The notes beneath the pieces were generated by a model. That model made no database searches, was not told the origin of the DNA, and saw nothing but the letters and a program-made list of their open reading frames with translations. A DNA stretch of 64,000 bases from Streptomyces aidingensis (lineage in GTDB: Bacteria > Actinomycetota > Actinomycetes > Streptomycetales > Streptomycetaceae), in the NCBI RefSeq assembly GCF_900112355.1, contig NZ_FOLM01000005.1, forward strand, positions 124,001 through 188,000, given 5' to 3'. Positions 16,859-26,269 of the stretch are shown in pieces (position 1 is the stretch's first letter; each line of letters begins with the position of its first letter). The translations under genes were made by a program, and so were the position numbers.

Positions 16859-16919
16859 GCGCCGTCCCCGGCGCCGCCGTCCCCCGGCCCGGTCCCGTCA
16901 GGTCCGTCCGGGAGGCGGC

Positions 16920-18098
16920 TCAGGCGGTGCGGTCCCGCGGGCGCTCGTGGTCCCGGGCGCCGGCGCGGTCCGTCCCGGAGTCCGTCCCGGGGGCCGTCGC
17001 CCGCTCCTGGCCGGCGGAACGGGCGGTGAGCGGCGGGAGGGCGAAGGGCAGCGGCAGGCCGCGGCGGGGCGGGAAGTCGGGGCGGCGGGGGAGGCGGTAC
17101 CACAGCGCGCCGTACCAGAGGGTGGCCACCGTGTAGCCGAAGGCCAGGCAGATCAGCCCGCCCACCGCGTCCAGCCAGAAGTGGTTGGCGGTGGCCACGA
17201 TCACAAAGAGGGTGAGGACCGGGTAGAGCGCCCCGAGGGTCTTCAGCCAGCGGGCCCGCGCCAGCATCACGATGGTGATCCCGCACCACACCGACCAGCC
17301 CACATGCATGGACGGCATGGCGGCGTACTGATTGGACACCGTCTGCATCGACTCCGAGGACAGCGAGCCCCAGGTGTCGTGCACCAGGCCGGTGTCGATG
17401 AAGTCCACGCCCGTCATCAGCCGGGGCGGTGCGAGCGGGTACAGGTAGTAGCCGAGCAGGGCGACACCCGTGGTGGCGAAGAGCACCAGCCGGGCCGCCC
17501 CGTAGCGGCCGGGATGGCTGCGGAACAGCCACACCAGCACCGCGATGGTCACCAGGAAGTGCAGGGTGGCGTAGAAGTAGTTCAGCGTCACGATCAGCCA
17601 GGTGACCTCGTTGGCCGCGTGGTTGACCGCCCGCTCGAAGGCCAGGCCCAGGGTCTGCTCGGCCTCCCAGATCCATTCGGCGTGCCGCTGCGCGGCCTCC
17701 TCCTGCTCCGGCACGGCGTTGCGGATCACCGAGTAGGTGCCGTAGCTGACCGCGATCAGCAGCAGCTCGAACCAGATCAGCGGGCGGCGGACGAGACGCT
17801 GCCGGGCGAGAAAGCGCTGCGGCCCCGGGGACGGTGACGGACCGGCCCCGCTTCCGGTCCGTACGGCGGTGGCGCCTGCCGTGGCTGGAGACTTCACCCG
17901 CTGTGCTTCCTTGTTCCCGTTGTGTCCGCTGTGGTTTCCGCTGTGCTCTCCGCCGGAGTGTCCGCCGGGGTGCCCGCCGGAGCGGGCGGCGCCGCCGCGG
18001 GCACTGCCCGTACTGCCCATGCTGCCGGTGCCCGTCCGGAAACCGGAACCGGAACCGGCAGCCGGGCCGTTCCCCCTTGCCAGGCTGGTGTCCCCCAT
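16920..18098 (-). CDS. PAP2 superfamily phosphatase / inositol phosphorylceramide synthase-like membrane protein
   Basis: About 392 residues; the first 95 are Gly/Ser/His-rich and low-complexity, and the membrane core starts at RRPLIWFELLLIAVSYGTYS. Six or so helices follow. PSMHVGWS and ANHFWLDAVGG are the C2 and C3 phosphatase motifs with the catalytic histidines, in the spacing of the AUR1-like branch of PAP2. The likely reaction is dephosphorylation or transfer on a lipid phosphate at the outer membrane face. The start at 18098 lacks a good ribosome site; an internal start before the membrane core is possible. Confidence 0.8.
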   Translation of the reverse strand: MGDTSLARGNGPAAGSGSGFRTGTGSMGSTGSARGGAARSGGHPGGHSGGEHSGNHSGHNGNKEAQRVKSPATAGATAVRTGSGAGPSPSPGPQRFLARQRLVRRPLIWFELLLIAVSYGTYSVIRNAVPEQEEAAQRHAEWIWEAEQTLGLAFERAVNHAANEVTWLIVTLNYFYATLHFLVTIAVLVWLFRSHPGRYGAARLVLFATTGVALLGYYLYPLAPPRLMTGVDFIDTGLVHDTWGSLSSESMQTVSNQYAAMPSMHVGWSVWCGITIVMLARARWLKTLGALYPVLTLFVIVATANHFWLDAVGGLICLAFGYTVATLWYGALWYRLPRRPDFPPRRGLPLPFALPPLTARSAGQERATAPGTDSGTDRAGARDHERPRDRTA

Positions 18099-18188
18099 GG
18101 CCCGACAGTCTGCCAGAGCGCGCGGACAGTGCGATCATCCCCCGGTCTGGTCTTCGGCCCGGCGTCCTCCTCCCGGCGGCGGAGGACA

Positions 18189-18210
18189 TCCCCGGGGCCG
18201 TCCCCGGGGA
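18189..18210. terminator. hairpin downstream of malR
   Basis: TCCCCGGGG and CCCCGGGGA pair across a 4-nt loop, 12 nt after the malR stop on the minus strand. Confidence 0.5.
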
Positions 18211-18221
18211 GGACCCCGGGC

Positions 18222-19253
18222 TCAGCCCTCGGCGGGAGGTGCCGGAGCGGTGGCGGTGGAACCGCGCACCACCAGTTCCGGCATGAAGACGAACTCGCTG
18301 TGCGGCGCGGGGGTGCCGCCGATCTCCTCCAGCAGCGCCCGCACCGCCGCCTGCCCCATCGCCTGCACCGGCTGCCGGATGGTGGTCAGCGGGGGATCGG
18401 TGAACGCGATCAGCGGGGAGTCGTCGAAGCCGATCACCGAGATGCCGCCGGGCACCGCAAGCCCCTGCTGCCGGGCCGCCCGGATGGCGCCCAGGGCCAT
18501 CAGATCGCTGGCGCAGATCACCGCCGTGCAGCCGCGCTCGATCAGCGCGGAGGCCGCGGCCTGCCCGCCCTCCAGGGTGTAGAGGGAGTGCTGCACCAGC
18601 GGCGCGCACCGCTCCTGGTCCAGGCCGAGCTCGTCCCGCATGGCGTGCAGAAAGCCCTCGGTCTTGCGCTGCACCGGCACAAACCGGGCGGGGCCCAGGG
18701 CCAGCCCGATCCGCCGGTGGCCCAGCGAGAGAAGATGCGTCACGGCCAGCCGCATGGCGGCCCGGTCGTCGGGGGAGACGAACGGCGCCTTCACCCTCGG
18801 GGAGAAGCCGTTGACCAGGACGAACGGCACGCCCTTGGCGCGCAGCCGGTCATAGCGCTCCATGTCGGCGGTGGTGTCGGCATGCAGGCCGGAGACGAAG
18901 ATGATCCCGGCCACGCCGCGTTCCACCAGCATTCCGGTGAGTTCGTCCTCGGTGGAGCCGCCGGGGGTCTGGGTGGCGAGCACCGGGGTGTAGCCCTGGC
19001 GGGTGAGTCCCTGCGCGATGACCTGGGCGAACGCCGGGAAGATGGGATTTTCCAGCTCGGGCGTGATCAGCCCGACCAGACCGGCGCTGCGCTGGCGCAG
19101 CCGGGCGGGGCGCTCGTAGCCGAGGAGGTCGAGTGCGGTCAGGACGGCCTCGCGGGTGGCCGCGGCGACGCCTGGCTTGCCGTTCAGGACTCGGCTGACC
19201 GTGGCTTCACTGACCCCCGCCTGGGCTGCGATGTCGGCAAGCCGTGCGGTCAC
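18222..19253 (-). CDS. malR: LacI family maltose-locus repressor MalR
   Basis: 343 residues. LADIAAQAGVSEATVSRVLN is the LacI HTH plus hinge start, followed by a periplasmic-binding-like effector domain (GLVGLITPELENPIFPAFAQ, FVSPDDRAA, FDDSPLIAFTDPPLTT). It matches what I remember of S. coelicolor MalR (Reg1), repressor of malEFG and of amylase and chitinase genes. Predicted operators of the CTTGC type lie 1.5 kb away between the two binding-protein genes, and at the amylase promoter. GTG 19253 is chosen because it places the HTH at the N-terminus; no strong ribosome site, and GTG about 19293 is in frame. It follows the second binding-protein gene on the same strand (104-nt gap), probably one transcript. 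Confidence 0.9.
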   Translation of the reverse strand: MTARLADIAAQAGVSEATVSRVLNGKPGVAAATREAVLTALDLLGYERPARLRQRSAGLVGLITPELENPIFPAFAQVIAQGLTRQGYTPVLATQTPGGSTEDELTGMLVERGVAGIIFVSGLHADTTADMERYDRLRAKGVPFVLVNGFSPRVKAPFVSPDDRAAMRLAVTHLLSLGHRRIGLALGPARFVPVQRKTEGFLHAMRDELGLDQERCAPLVQHSLYTLEGGQAAASALIERGCTAVICASDLMALGAIRAARQQGLAVPGGISVIGFDDSPLIAFTDPPLTTIRQPVQAMGQAAVRALLEEIGGTPAPHSEFVFMPELVVRGSTATAPAPPAEG

Positions 19254-19357
19254 GCTTGTGGACTGTACCGGGGAGGTGTCGGCCTTGCCCACCGCGGGTG
19301 TCGATTCCGGCCGTATGTGACCATTCGTCTTCGGCTTTCGCGCGCCGGGTGTCCGGA

Positions 19358-20671
19358 TCAGCCGGTGGTGGGGATGATCCAGCCGGTGAGGAGTTCGTCG
19401 CGCCAGGCGCGGGCGGTGGCGTCCAGCCCGGCCTCCGGGGTGGTCTCGCCGCGCAGCACCGCGGTGTAGTGCTCCTGGAAGATCCCGAACATCTCGGCGG
19501 TCTCGGCCAGCGGCGGTCTGGCCACCGACTTGGTGTGGGCGAAGTAGAAGGCGTTGCGCACCGGGTCGGCGAGCACGTCCTCGGTGTAGGCGGCCTTGCG
19601 GGCGGGCAGCAGGTCCAGCGCGAGGGCGGCCTTCTCCTGCTGTGCGGCGGCGGTCATATAGGCGGTGAAGAGTTCGGCCGCCGCCCGGTCGCGGCTGTCC
19701 GCGGAGACCACCAGGCTGTGGCCGCCGGTGGGGGAGCCGGCGGTGCCCGTGGAGCCGGCCGGGACGGGCGCGATGCCCAGGTTGTCCGCGCCGCGGAAGG
19801 CGGAGCCGTCCTGGGCGTCCGCGACCGACCAGGGGCCGTTGATCATCATGGCCGCCTCGCCCTTCTTGAACGCGCCCTGCATCGCCGAGTAGGCGTCCTC
19901 GGCCGGGGGGACCGGCGCGGCGCCGGAGGAGACCAGTCCGGCCGCGGCGATGATGCCGCGCACCGCCGGGCCGCCGGAGACGGTGATGGTCCTCTTCTCC
20001 GGGTCGACCAGGTCGGTGTCCTCGCCGTAGAGGAACGGCAGCGCGTAGTAGGCATCGGTGTTGAGCACGATGCCGTCGGCGCCGGTCTCCTCCTTGATGG
20101 TCAGGGCCCATGCGCGCAGCTCGTCCCAGTCGCGTGGCGGGCGGGTCAGCCCGGCCGCTTCGAACAGCGCCTTGTTGTACAGCAGCGCCAGGGTGTCGGT
20201 GACCTGCGGCACCCCGTAGACCCCGCCGTCGAGGCGCAGCCCGGCCACGGTGTTGTCCAGGAACTCCTGCGGATCCGGCTCGGCCACCGTGCCGGTCAGG
20301 TCGGCCAGCAGGCCGTCCGCGACGAAGCCGGCCGTCCAGCCGACATCGGCCCGCAGCACGTCCGGCGCCTCGCCGCCGGCCGCGGCGTCCAGGTAGCGCT
20401 GCTGGGCCTCGAAGAACGGCACGTTGACGTAGGTCACGTCGATCTCGGGATACTGCTTCTCGAAGGCCGCGACAAGCTGGTTGAAGAACGGGGCCTCGGT
20501 CTCGTTGGAGGTGTCCCAGAAGGTCACCGAGCCGGTCACCGGGGGCGCGGGGTCGTCCCCGAGGAGGCCGCCGGTGCAGCCGGTGGCGGTGGCGGCCAGC
20601 AGCGCCACGGCCGCGACCGCCGTGAGCAGGGTCCTGCCGGCCGCTCCGCCGCGTCGCCTCGCTTGTCGCAT
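19358..20671 (-). CDS. second maltose-type ABC binding lipoprotein (MalE paralogue)
   Basis: 437 residues with an N-terminal lipoprotein signal ending at LLAATATGC, and a family 1 solute-binding fold (GSVTFWDTSNETEAPFFNQL, VPQVTDTLALLYNKALF, MINGPWSVAD). It aligns over its length with MalE from the divergent gene at clearly under 60% identity, so the duplication is old or the copy was acquired. No permease genes accompany it, so it probably feeds MalFG. GGAGGAAACCC before ATG 20671 is a strong ribosome site. Being transcribed with malR and away from malEFG, it may be expressed at different times from MalE. Ligand: maltodextrin or a related glucoside by similarity, unproven. Confidence 0.85.
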   Translation of the reverse strand: MRQARRRGGAAGRTLLTAVAAVALLAATATGCTGGLLGDDPAPPVTGSVTFWDTSNETEAPFFNQLVAAFEKQYPEIDVTYVNVPFFEAQQRYLDAAAGGEAPDVLRADVGWTAGFVADGLLADLTGTVAEPDPQEFLDNTVAGLRLDGGVYGVPQVTDTLALLYNKALFEAAGLTRPPRDWDELRAWALTIKEETGADGIVLNTDAYYALPFLYGEDTDLVDPEKRTITVSGGPAVRGIIAAAGLVSSGAAPVPPAEDAYSAMQGAFKKGEAAMMINGPWSVADAQDGSAFRGADNLGIAPVPAGSTGTAGSPTGGHSLVVSADSRDRAAAELFTAYMTAAAQQEKAALALDLLPARKAAYTEDVLADPVRNAFYFAHTKSVARPPLAETAEMFGIFQEHYTAVLRGETTPEAGLDATARAWRDELLTGWIIPTTG

Positions 20672-20776
20672 GGGTTTCCTCCGGTCCTTGCTGGGGCGGC
20701 ACTGCGTTCCCGCCGGGCGGACGGTGCGTGCGCGCCCGGGCCCGGCGAGTGGCGGGAACCTAGCAGCTTGGAAACC

Positions 20777-20821
20777 CTTGCGGAAGGTCTTGCGGGGAGG
20801 CTTGCAGAAATTTGCCGCAAG
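20777..20821. promoter_or_regulatory. MalR-type operator array between the divergent binding-protein genes
   Basis: CTTGC occurs at 20777, 20789 and 20801, a strict 12-bp period, and the inverted partner GCAAG at 20817-20821 closes an inverted repeat with the last copy. CTTGCAG/TTGCAAG elements are the known Reg1/MalR targets in Streptomyces amylase and mal promoters. The site lies about midway (20672-20941) and can serve both directions. Confidence 0.75.
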
Positions 20822-20824
20822 GTC

Positions 20825-20853
20825 TTTCCAAACGATTGCCCCCCTGTTACGTT
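20825..20853 (+). promoter_or_regulatory. malE promoter candidate
   Basis: TTTCCA (20825-20830), 17 nt, TACGTT (20848-20853), directly downstream of the operator array, giving a leader of about 80 nt before ATG 20942. Confidence 0.45.
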
Positions 20854-20941
20854 CCTGGACAGCCCAGCGGCGCAGTGGTGCGACGCTTCAGGTGCCTCAG
20901 GCGCACCCATAGTCGGGCATATCGTTAAGAGGAGTGTTCAC

Positions 20942-22219
20942 ATGCGGCGCAGCATAGGGACGACCGCTGTCATCGCGGCTCTGGCACTTGCGGCAACGGC
21001 TTGCGGTGGCAGTGAGGACGACGGCGGCAACGGGGGTTCCGGCAACGGGGGCGCGAACGGCGGCGGTGAGCTGTCCGGCACCGTCACTTTCTGGGACACC
21101 TCGGGCGAGACCGAGGCGGCGGTCTTCGAGGCCGTGGCCAAGGAGTTCGAGGACCTGCACCCGGAGGTCACCGTCGAATACGTCAACATCGGCTTCGACG
21201 GCGCCCAGGACCGGTTCCGCAACGCCGCGGGCGCCAACGAGGCCCCCGATGTGATGCGCACCGAGGTCGCCTGGGTCGCGGAGTTCGCCAGCCTCGGCTA
21301 CCTGGCGCCGCTGGACGACACCGCCGCGGTGGACAACGCCGAGGACTATCTGCCGCAGGCCTGGGGCTCCACCCAGTACGACGGCAAGACCTATGCCGTG
21401 CCGCAGGTGATCGACACCCTTGCGCTGTTCTACAACAAGGAACTCTTCGACAAGGCCGGCGCCGAGGTCCCGCAAAGCCTGGCGGAGCTGAAGAACACCA
21501 CCGACGCCTTCACCGCCGAGGGCCTGGACGCCCCGCTCTACCTGCGCGGCGACGACTCCTACTTCTTCCTGCCCTACCTCTACGGCGAGGGCGGCGACCT
21601 GGTCGACGCGGCGGCCGAGAAGGTCACCGTGGACGACGAGGCCGGCGTCGCGGCCTTCGCCGCCGTCAAGGACCTGGTCGACTCCGGCGCCGCCATCACC
21701 GACACCACCGACGGCTGGGAGTCGATGATGAACGCCTTCGGCAACGGCGATGTCGCCATGATGCTCAACGGCCCGTGGGCGATCGCCGACGCCACCGCCG
21801 CCATCGGCGCCGAGAACCTGGGCGTGGCCCCGGTCCCGGCCGGCGGCAGCGGCCAGGGCGCCCCGCAGGGCGGCTGGAACTACGGCGTCTACGCCGGCTC
21901 CGACGCCCTCGACGCCTCCTACGAGTTCGTCAAGTACATGAGCTCCGCCGAGAGCCAGCAGCGGATCACCGAGGAACTCAGCCTGCTGCCCACCCGCTCC
22001 TCGGTCTACGAGGCCGAGTCCGTCGCCTCCAACGAGATGGTGCAGTTCTTCGCCCCGGCCGTCGAGGTCGCCAAGGAGCGGCCGTGGATTCCCGAGGCCG
22101 GCACCTTCTTCGAGCCGCTGACCGAGTCCATCGCCGCCCTGCTGCTGGGCGAGGCCACCCCCGAGGAGGCCGCCGCGCAGACCGGTGACGCCTACCGGGA
22201 AACCCTCGGCTGGGAGTGA
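20942..22219 (+). CDS. malE: maltose/maltodextrin ABC transporter binding lipoprotein MalE
   Basis: 425 residues. The lipoprotein signal ends at LALAATAC, then a Gly/Asn-rich linker, then the binding domain (GTVTFWDTSGETEAAVFEAV, VPQVIDTLALFYNKELF, MMLNGPWAIADATAA). AAGAGGAG ends 7 nt before ATG 20942, an excellent ribosome site. First gene of malE-malF-malG-aglA-lacI; a large hairpin after its stop probably protects the malE message and lowers permease expression, as is common for binding-protein genes. It should capture maltose and maltodextrins produced by the secreted amylases encoded downstream. Repressed by MalR through the upstream operator array (inference from sites). Confidence 0.93.
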   Translation: MRRSIGTTAVIAALALAATACGGSEDDGGNGGSGNGGANGGGELSGTVTFWDTSGETEAAVFEAVAKEFEDLHPEVTVEYVNIGFDGAQDRFRNAAGANEAPDVMRTEVAWVAEFASLGYLAPLDDTAAVDNAEDYLPQAWGSTQYDGKTYAVPQVIDTLALFYNKELFDKAGAEVPQSLAELKNTTDAFTAEGLDAPLYLRGDDSYFFLPYLYGEGGDLVDAAAEKVTVDDEAGVAAFAAVKDLVDSGAAITDTTDGWESMMNAFGNGDVAMMLNGPWAIADATAAIGAENLGVAPVPAGGSGQGAPQGGWNYGVYAGSDALDASYEFVKYMSSAESQQRITEELSLLPTRSSVYEAESVASNEMVQFFAPAVEVAKERPWIPEAGTFFEPLTESIAALLLGEATPEEAAAQTGDAYRETLGWE

Positions 22220-22230
22220 CCGCACCGGCC

Positions 22231-22280
22231 GGCCGCCGCCGCCCCCGCCGCCCACGGCGGGACGGGGCGCGGCGGCGGCC
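22231..22280 (+). promoter_or_regulatory. large intercistronic hairpin between malE and malF
   Basis: GGCCGCCGCCGCCC pairs with GGGCGCGGCGGCGGCC (one bulge region), and within it CCCGCCG pairs with CGGCGGG. Starts 11 nt after the malE stop. Likely a partial terminator or mRNA stabiliser. Confidence 0.6.
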
Positions 22281-22406
22281 CCGGCCGCACCGGCCGGCGG
22301 ACCGCTCCGCCGGCGCGGCGGCAGCACCCGGCAAGGCACCGATCCCGCGCCGCACCGGTCGGCACGGGTCTGACGACGGACACAAGACGAAGGGCTGACG
22401 GGCACC

Positions 22407-23471
22407 ATGCCTGACACGAGCAGCCGGTCCGCGGCGACGGCCGTGGGCACCACGACCCCTGGTGCCCCCGCCCGGGGCCGCGCGACCGGCACCACCCCCG
22501 GCAGGGAACCCGGAACGGGATCCGGGAAACCGCCCGGGACGGACGGCGGACGGCTGCGGCGCGCGCTGTCCACCCACTGGTACGCCTGGACGATGATCGC
22601 CCCGGTGGTCGTCGTCATCACCGTGATCATCGGCTATCCGCTGGTCCGCGGCGTCTACCTGTCGTTCACCGATGCCGACGAGGCGAACGTCGAGCGCCGC
22701 ATCGGCGTCAACCACATCCCGGCCACCTACGAGTTCGTCGGCCTGGACAACTACGTCGATGTGCTCACCGGCAGCGAGTTCTGGGACCGGCTCGGCTGGA
22801 CGGTGACCTGGACCGTGCTGTGCGTGGCCATCACCTTCTCCATCGGCCTGGCGCTGGCGGTCATGCTCAACCGCCGCATCCGGGGCCGCGGCCTGTACCG
22901 GATGGCCCTCATCCTGCCGTGGGCGATCCCGGCCTTCGTCTCCGTCTTCGCCTGGCGGATGCTGTTCAACGAGCGCTACGGCATCCTCAACGCCGGCCTG
23001 GAGAACGGCGGCATCGACGGCATCTCCTGGCTGACCGATCCCCTCTGGGCCAAGGCCGCGGTGATCGCCGTCAACGTCTGGCTGGGCGTGCCGTTCATGC
23101 TGGTCGCCATGCTGGGCGCGCTCCAGTCCATCCCGGCCGAGCAGTACGAGGCCGCGGAGATGGACGGCGCGGGCCCCTGGCAGCGGTTCTGGAACATCAC
23201 CCTGCCCGGTGTCCGCTCGGTCAGCGCCACGGTGATCCTGCTCAGCTCCATCTGGACCTTCAACATGTTCCCGGTGATCTTCCTGCTCACCGGCGGAGGT
23301 CCGATCGGCACCACGGACATCCTGGTGACCGAGGCATTCGAACTCGCCTTTGTCGGAAGCCCGCGCGACTTCGCCGGCTCCGCCACCTGGGGCGTGCTGA
23401 TCCTGCTGCTGCTCGTGGTGTTCGCGGTGGGCTACCGCCGGGCGCTCCGCAAGCAGGGAGAGGTGTGGTGA
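22407..23471 (+). CDS. malF: maltose ABC transporter permease MalF
   Basis: 354 residues; about 50 disordered Gly/Pro/Thr-rich residues, then six to seven membrane helices. WTVTWTVLCVAITFSIGLAL begins the BPD transport core, and EQYEAAEMDGAGPWQRFWNI is the EAA loop that contacts the ATPase. No ATPase gene is present here; in Streptomyces the shared MsiK ATPase, encoded elsewhere, energises such systems. Its TGA overlaps candidate start codons of malG, so translation is coupled. Confidence 0.93.
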   Translation: MPDTSSRSAATAVGTTTPGAPARGRATGTTPGREPGTGSGKPPGTDGGRLRRALSTHWYAWTMIAPVVVVITVIIGYPLVRGVYLSFTDADEANVERRIGVNHIPATYEFVGLDNYVDVLTGSEFWDRLGWTVTWTVLCVAITFSIGLALAVMLNRRIRGRGLYRMALILPWAIPAFVSVFAWRMLFNERYGILNAGLENGGIDGISWLTDPLWAKAAVIAVNVWLGVPFMLVAMLGALQSIPAEQYEAAEMDGAGPWQRFWNITLPGVRSVSATVILLSSIWTFNMFPVIFLLTGGGPIGTTDILVTEAFELAFVGSPRDFAGSATWGVLILLLLVVFAVGYRRALRKQGEVW

Positions 23472-23473
23472 CG

Positions 23474-24484
23474 ATGGCCACCCGGACGACACCGTCCCCC
23501 AACCCGTCCCCCGGCCCGTCGCCGTCCCGGTCCGAGGCCGGCGCCGGGGCCGCCGCCCGGACCGCGGCCGGCGGTCCCGCACCGCTCGCCCCGGCCGGCG
23601 GCGCGGGCTCCGCCGTCCCGCCGGCCGGCGCCGCCGCCCGCGGACGCCGCCCCCGCGGGCGCGGCGAGCGCGGCCCGCTCGCCTCCCTCGGCCTGCACGC
23701 CACCCTCCTCCTCACCTCCTTCATCGCGCTGTTCCCGCCGTTCTGGCTGCTGGTCACGTCCTTCAAGCCGAAGAGCGAGACCTTCTCGCTCTCCCTGGTC
23801 GCGGACTTCAGCCTCGACAACTACACCCATGTCCTGACCGACACCGCCTTCCCCACCTGGCTGTGGAACTCGGTGCTGGTGGTGGTGCTCACCACCGGGC
23901 TGGGCGTGTTCATCTCGGCCACCACCGGCTACGCGCTGAGCCGCTTCCGCTTCCCCGGGATGCGCCCGCTGATGTGGACCCTGCTCATCACGCAGATGTT
24001 CCCGATGGCGATCCTCATCGTGCCGCTGTACAACCTGATGTCCCGCTACGGGCTGCTCAACCAGCCGGTCGGTCTGGTGGTCACCTACATGACCATCGCG
24101 GTGCCGTTCTGCGCCTGGATGATGAAGGGCTTCTTCGACACCATCCCGGTCGCCATCGACGAATCCGGCCGGGTCGACGGCCTCAACCCGTTCGGGGTCT
24201 TCTGGCGGCTCATCCTGCCGCTGGCCAAGCCGGGCATCGCGGTCACCGCCTTCTACAGCTTTGTCACCGCCTGGGCCGAGGTCGCCTACGCCACCGCCTT
24301 CATGACCGGCGAGGACAACCTCACCCTGGCCGGCGGGCTGCAGACCTTCGTCAACCAGTACACCCAGGACTGGCACTACATGACGGCCGCCGCGGTGCTG
24401 ATCGCGGTGCCCGCCACGCTCGTCTTCGGCTACGCCCAGAGACACCTCCAGGCGGGCCTCACCGCGGGCGCCACCAAGGCCTGA
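23474..24484 (+). CDS. malG: maltose ABC transporter permease MalG
   Basis: 336 residues. After about 75 disordered Pro/Ala/Arg-rich residues come six helices; DESGRVDGLNPFGVFWRLIL is the EAA motif and NQYTQDWHYMTAAAVLIAVP is typical of MalG C-termini. GGGAGAGG precedes three possible starts: GTG 23465, GTG 23468 (overlapping the malF stop as GTGA) and ATG 23474. I give the ATG with a 10-nt spacer, but GTG 23468 is about equally likely. Forms the membrane channel with MalF. Confidence 0.92.
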   Translation: MATRTTPSPNPSPGPSPSRSEAGAGAAARTAAGGPAPLAPAGGAGSAVPPAGAAARGRRPRGRGERGPLASLGLHATLLLTSFIALFPPFWLLVTSFKPKSETFSLSLVADFSLDNYTHVLTDTAFPTWLWNSVLVVVLTTGLGVFISATTGYALSRFRFPGMRPLMWTLLITQMFPMAILIVPLYNLMSRYGLLNQPVGLVVTYMTIAVPFCAWMMKGFFDTIPVAIDESGRVDGLNPFGVFWRLILPLAKPGIAVTAFYSFVTAWAEVAYATAFMTGEDNLTLAGGLQTFVNQYTQDWHYMTAAAVLIAVPATLVFGYAQRHLQAGLTAGATKA

Positions 24485-24601
24485 CGGCCGGCACCCGCGC
24501 GGGGCGGCCTGCCCCGGGACCGCCCGCCCGCCGCCGGCCGCCCCGCACCCCCCCGCACGCCGTACCCCGCACCCGTCCACCACCGCACAACAGGGACAAA
24601 C

Positions 24602-26269
24602 ATGACCCAGCACCTCGCCGACCGCATCCAGCCGGACAGCGAGCCCGCGCAGGCTCCGTCCGCGACCGGTGACCAGCCGGGCTGGTGGCACGACGCCGTC
24701 ATCTACCAGATCTATCCGCGTTCCTTCGCGGACGGCAACGGCGACGGCATGGGCGATCTGCCCGGTATCCGCGCCCGGCTGCCGCACCTCGCGCAGCTCG
24801 GCGTGGACGCCGTCTGGCTCAGCCCGTTCTACGCCTCCCCGCAGGCCGACGCCGGCTACGACGTGGCGGACTACCGTGCCATCGACCCCATGTTCGGCCG
24901 GCTGCGGGACGCCGACGAGCTGATCCGCGACGCCCACGACCTGGGCCTGCGGGTCATCGTCGACCTGGTGCCCAATCACTCCTCCGACCGGCACGACTGG
25001 TTTGTGCGCGCCCTGCGCGAGGGCCCCGGCTCGCCGCTGCGCGACCGCTACCACTTCCGCCCCGGGCGCGGCGCGGACGGCTCCGAGCCCCCCAACGACT
25101 GGGAGTCCATCTTCGGCGGCCCCGCCTGGACCCGCACCACCGACCCCGACGGCACCCCCGGCGAGTGGTACCTGCATCTCTTCGCCCCCGAGCAGCCCGA
25201 CCTCAACTGGGACAACCCCGCGGTCCAGGACGAGTTCCGCTCGGTGCTCCGGTTCTGGCTGGACATGGGCGTGGACGGTTTCCGCATCGATGTGGCGCAC
25301 GGTCTGGTCAAGGCGGCCGGCCTGCCCGACATGGGGTCCTCCGGCCAGCTCCGGCTGCTGGGCACCCAGCGGCTCCCGTTCTTCGACCAGGACGGGGTGC
25401 ACGACATCTACCGCGCCTGGCGCCGGATTCTGGACGAGTACCCCGGCGCCCGGATCGGCGTGGCCGAGGCCTGGACCCCCAGCCCGGACCGCACCGCCCT
25501 CTACGTCCGCCGTGACGAGCTCCACCAGGCGTTCAACTTCCACTACCTGAACACCGCCTGGGACGCCGGCCGGCTGCGCGCCGTGATCGACGAGTCCCTG
25601 GACTCCATGCGGCCGGTCGGCGCCCCCTCCACCTGGGTGCTGTCCAACCACGACGTCGTCCGCCACCGCACCCGGCTGGGCGGCGGGCTCGCCCGGGCCC
25701 GCGCCGCCACCCTGCTGATGCTGGCGCTGCCCGGCTCCGCCTACCTCTACCAGGGCGAGGAACTGGGCCTGCCCGAGGTCACCGACCTGCCCGACGAGGT
25801 CCGGCAGGACCCGTCCTTCTTCCGGGACAACGGCCAGGACGGGCTGCGCGACGGCTGCCGGGTGCCCATCCCGTGGACCCGGGAGGGCTCCTCCTACGGT
25901 TTCGGCGCGGGCGGAAGCTGGCTGCCGCAGCCCGCCGTCTGGGGCGGCCTCTCGGTCGAGGAGCAGACCGGCGACCCCGCCTCCACCCTGGAGTTCTACC
26001 GCTCCGCCCTGGCCGTGCGCCGCGAGCACCCGGCGCTGGGCGCCGGGGACGCCGTGGAATGGCTGGACGACGTGCCCGAGGGCGTTCTCGCCTTCCGCCG
26101 CCGGGCCGCCGACGGCCGGGTGCTGGTCTGCGCCGCCAACACCACCACCGCCCCCGCCGGGCTCACCGGCCCGCTGTCCGCCCCCGGCACCCTGCTGCTG
26201 GCCAGCGACCCCGCCTGGTCCGGCGCCTCCCCGCTGCCCGCCGACACCACCGCCTGGTGGTCCGCATGA
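24602..26269 (+). CDS. aglA: intracellular alpha-glucosidase, GH13
   Basis: 555 residues without a signal peptide. AVIYQIYPRSFADGNGDGMG is the GH13 oligo-1,6/alpha-glucosidase opening. Catalytic residues are visible: GFRIDVAHG (Asp nucleophile near residue 228), GVAEAW (Glu acid/base near 288) and LSNHDVV (Asp near 350); DLVPNHSS is region I. It should hydrolyse imported maltose and maltodextrins to glucose in the cytoplasm, completing the mal pathway. AGGGACAAAC precedes ATG 24602. The stop overlaps the start of the next LacI gene (ATGA). Confidence 0.93.
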   Translation: MTQHLADRIQPDSEPAQAPSATGDQPGWWHDAVIYQIYPRSFADGNGDGMGDLPGIRARLPHLAQLGVDAVWLSPFYASPQADAGYDVADYRAIDPMFGRLRDADELIRDAHDLGLRVIVDLVPNHSSDRHDWFVRALREGPGSPLRDRYHFRPGRGADGSEPPNDWESIFGGPAWTRTTDPDGTPGEWYLHLFAPEQPDLNWDNPAVQDEFRSVLRFWLDMGVDGFRIDVAHGLVKAAGLPDMGSSGQLRLLGTQRLPFFDQDGVHDIYRAWRRILDEYPGARIGVAEAWTPSPDRTALYVRRDELHQAFNFHYLNTAWDAGRLRAVIDESLDSMRPVGAPSTWVLSNHDVVRHRTRLGGGLARARAATLLMLALPGSAYLYQGEELGLPEVTDLPDEVRQDPSFFRDNGQDGLRDGCRVPIPWTREGSSYGFGAGGSWLPQPAVWGGLSVEEQTGDPASTLEFYRSALAVRREHPALGAGDAVEWLDDVPEGVLAFRRRAADGRVLVCAANTTTAPAGLTGPLSAPGTLLLASDPAWSGASPLPADTTAWWSA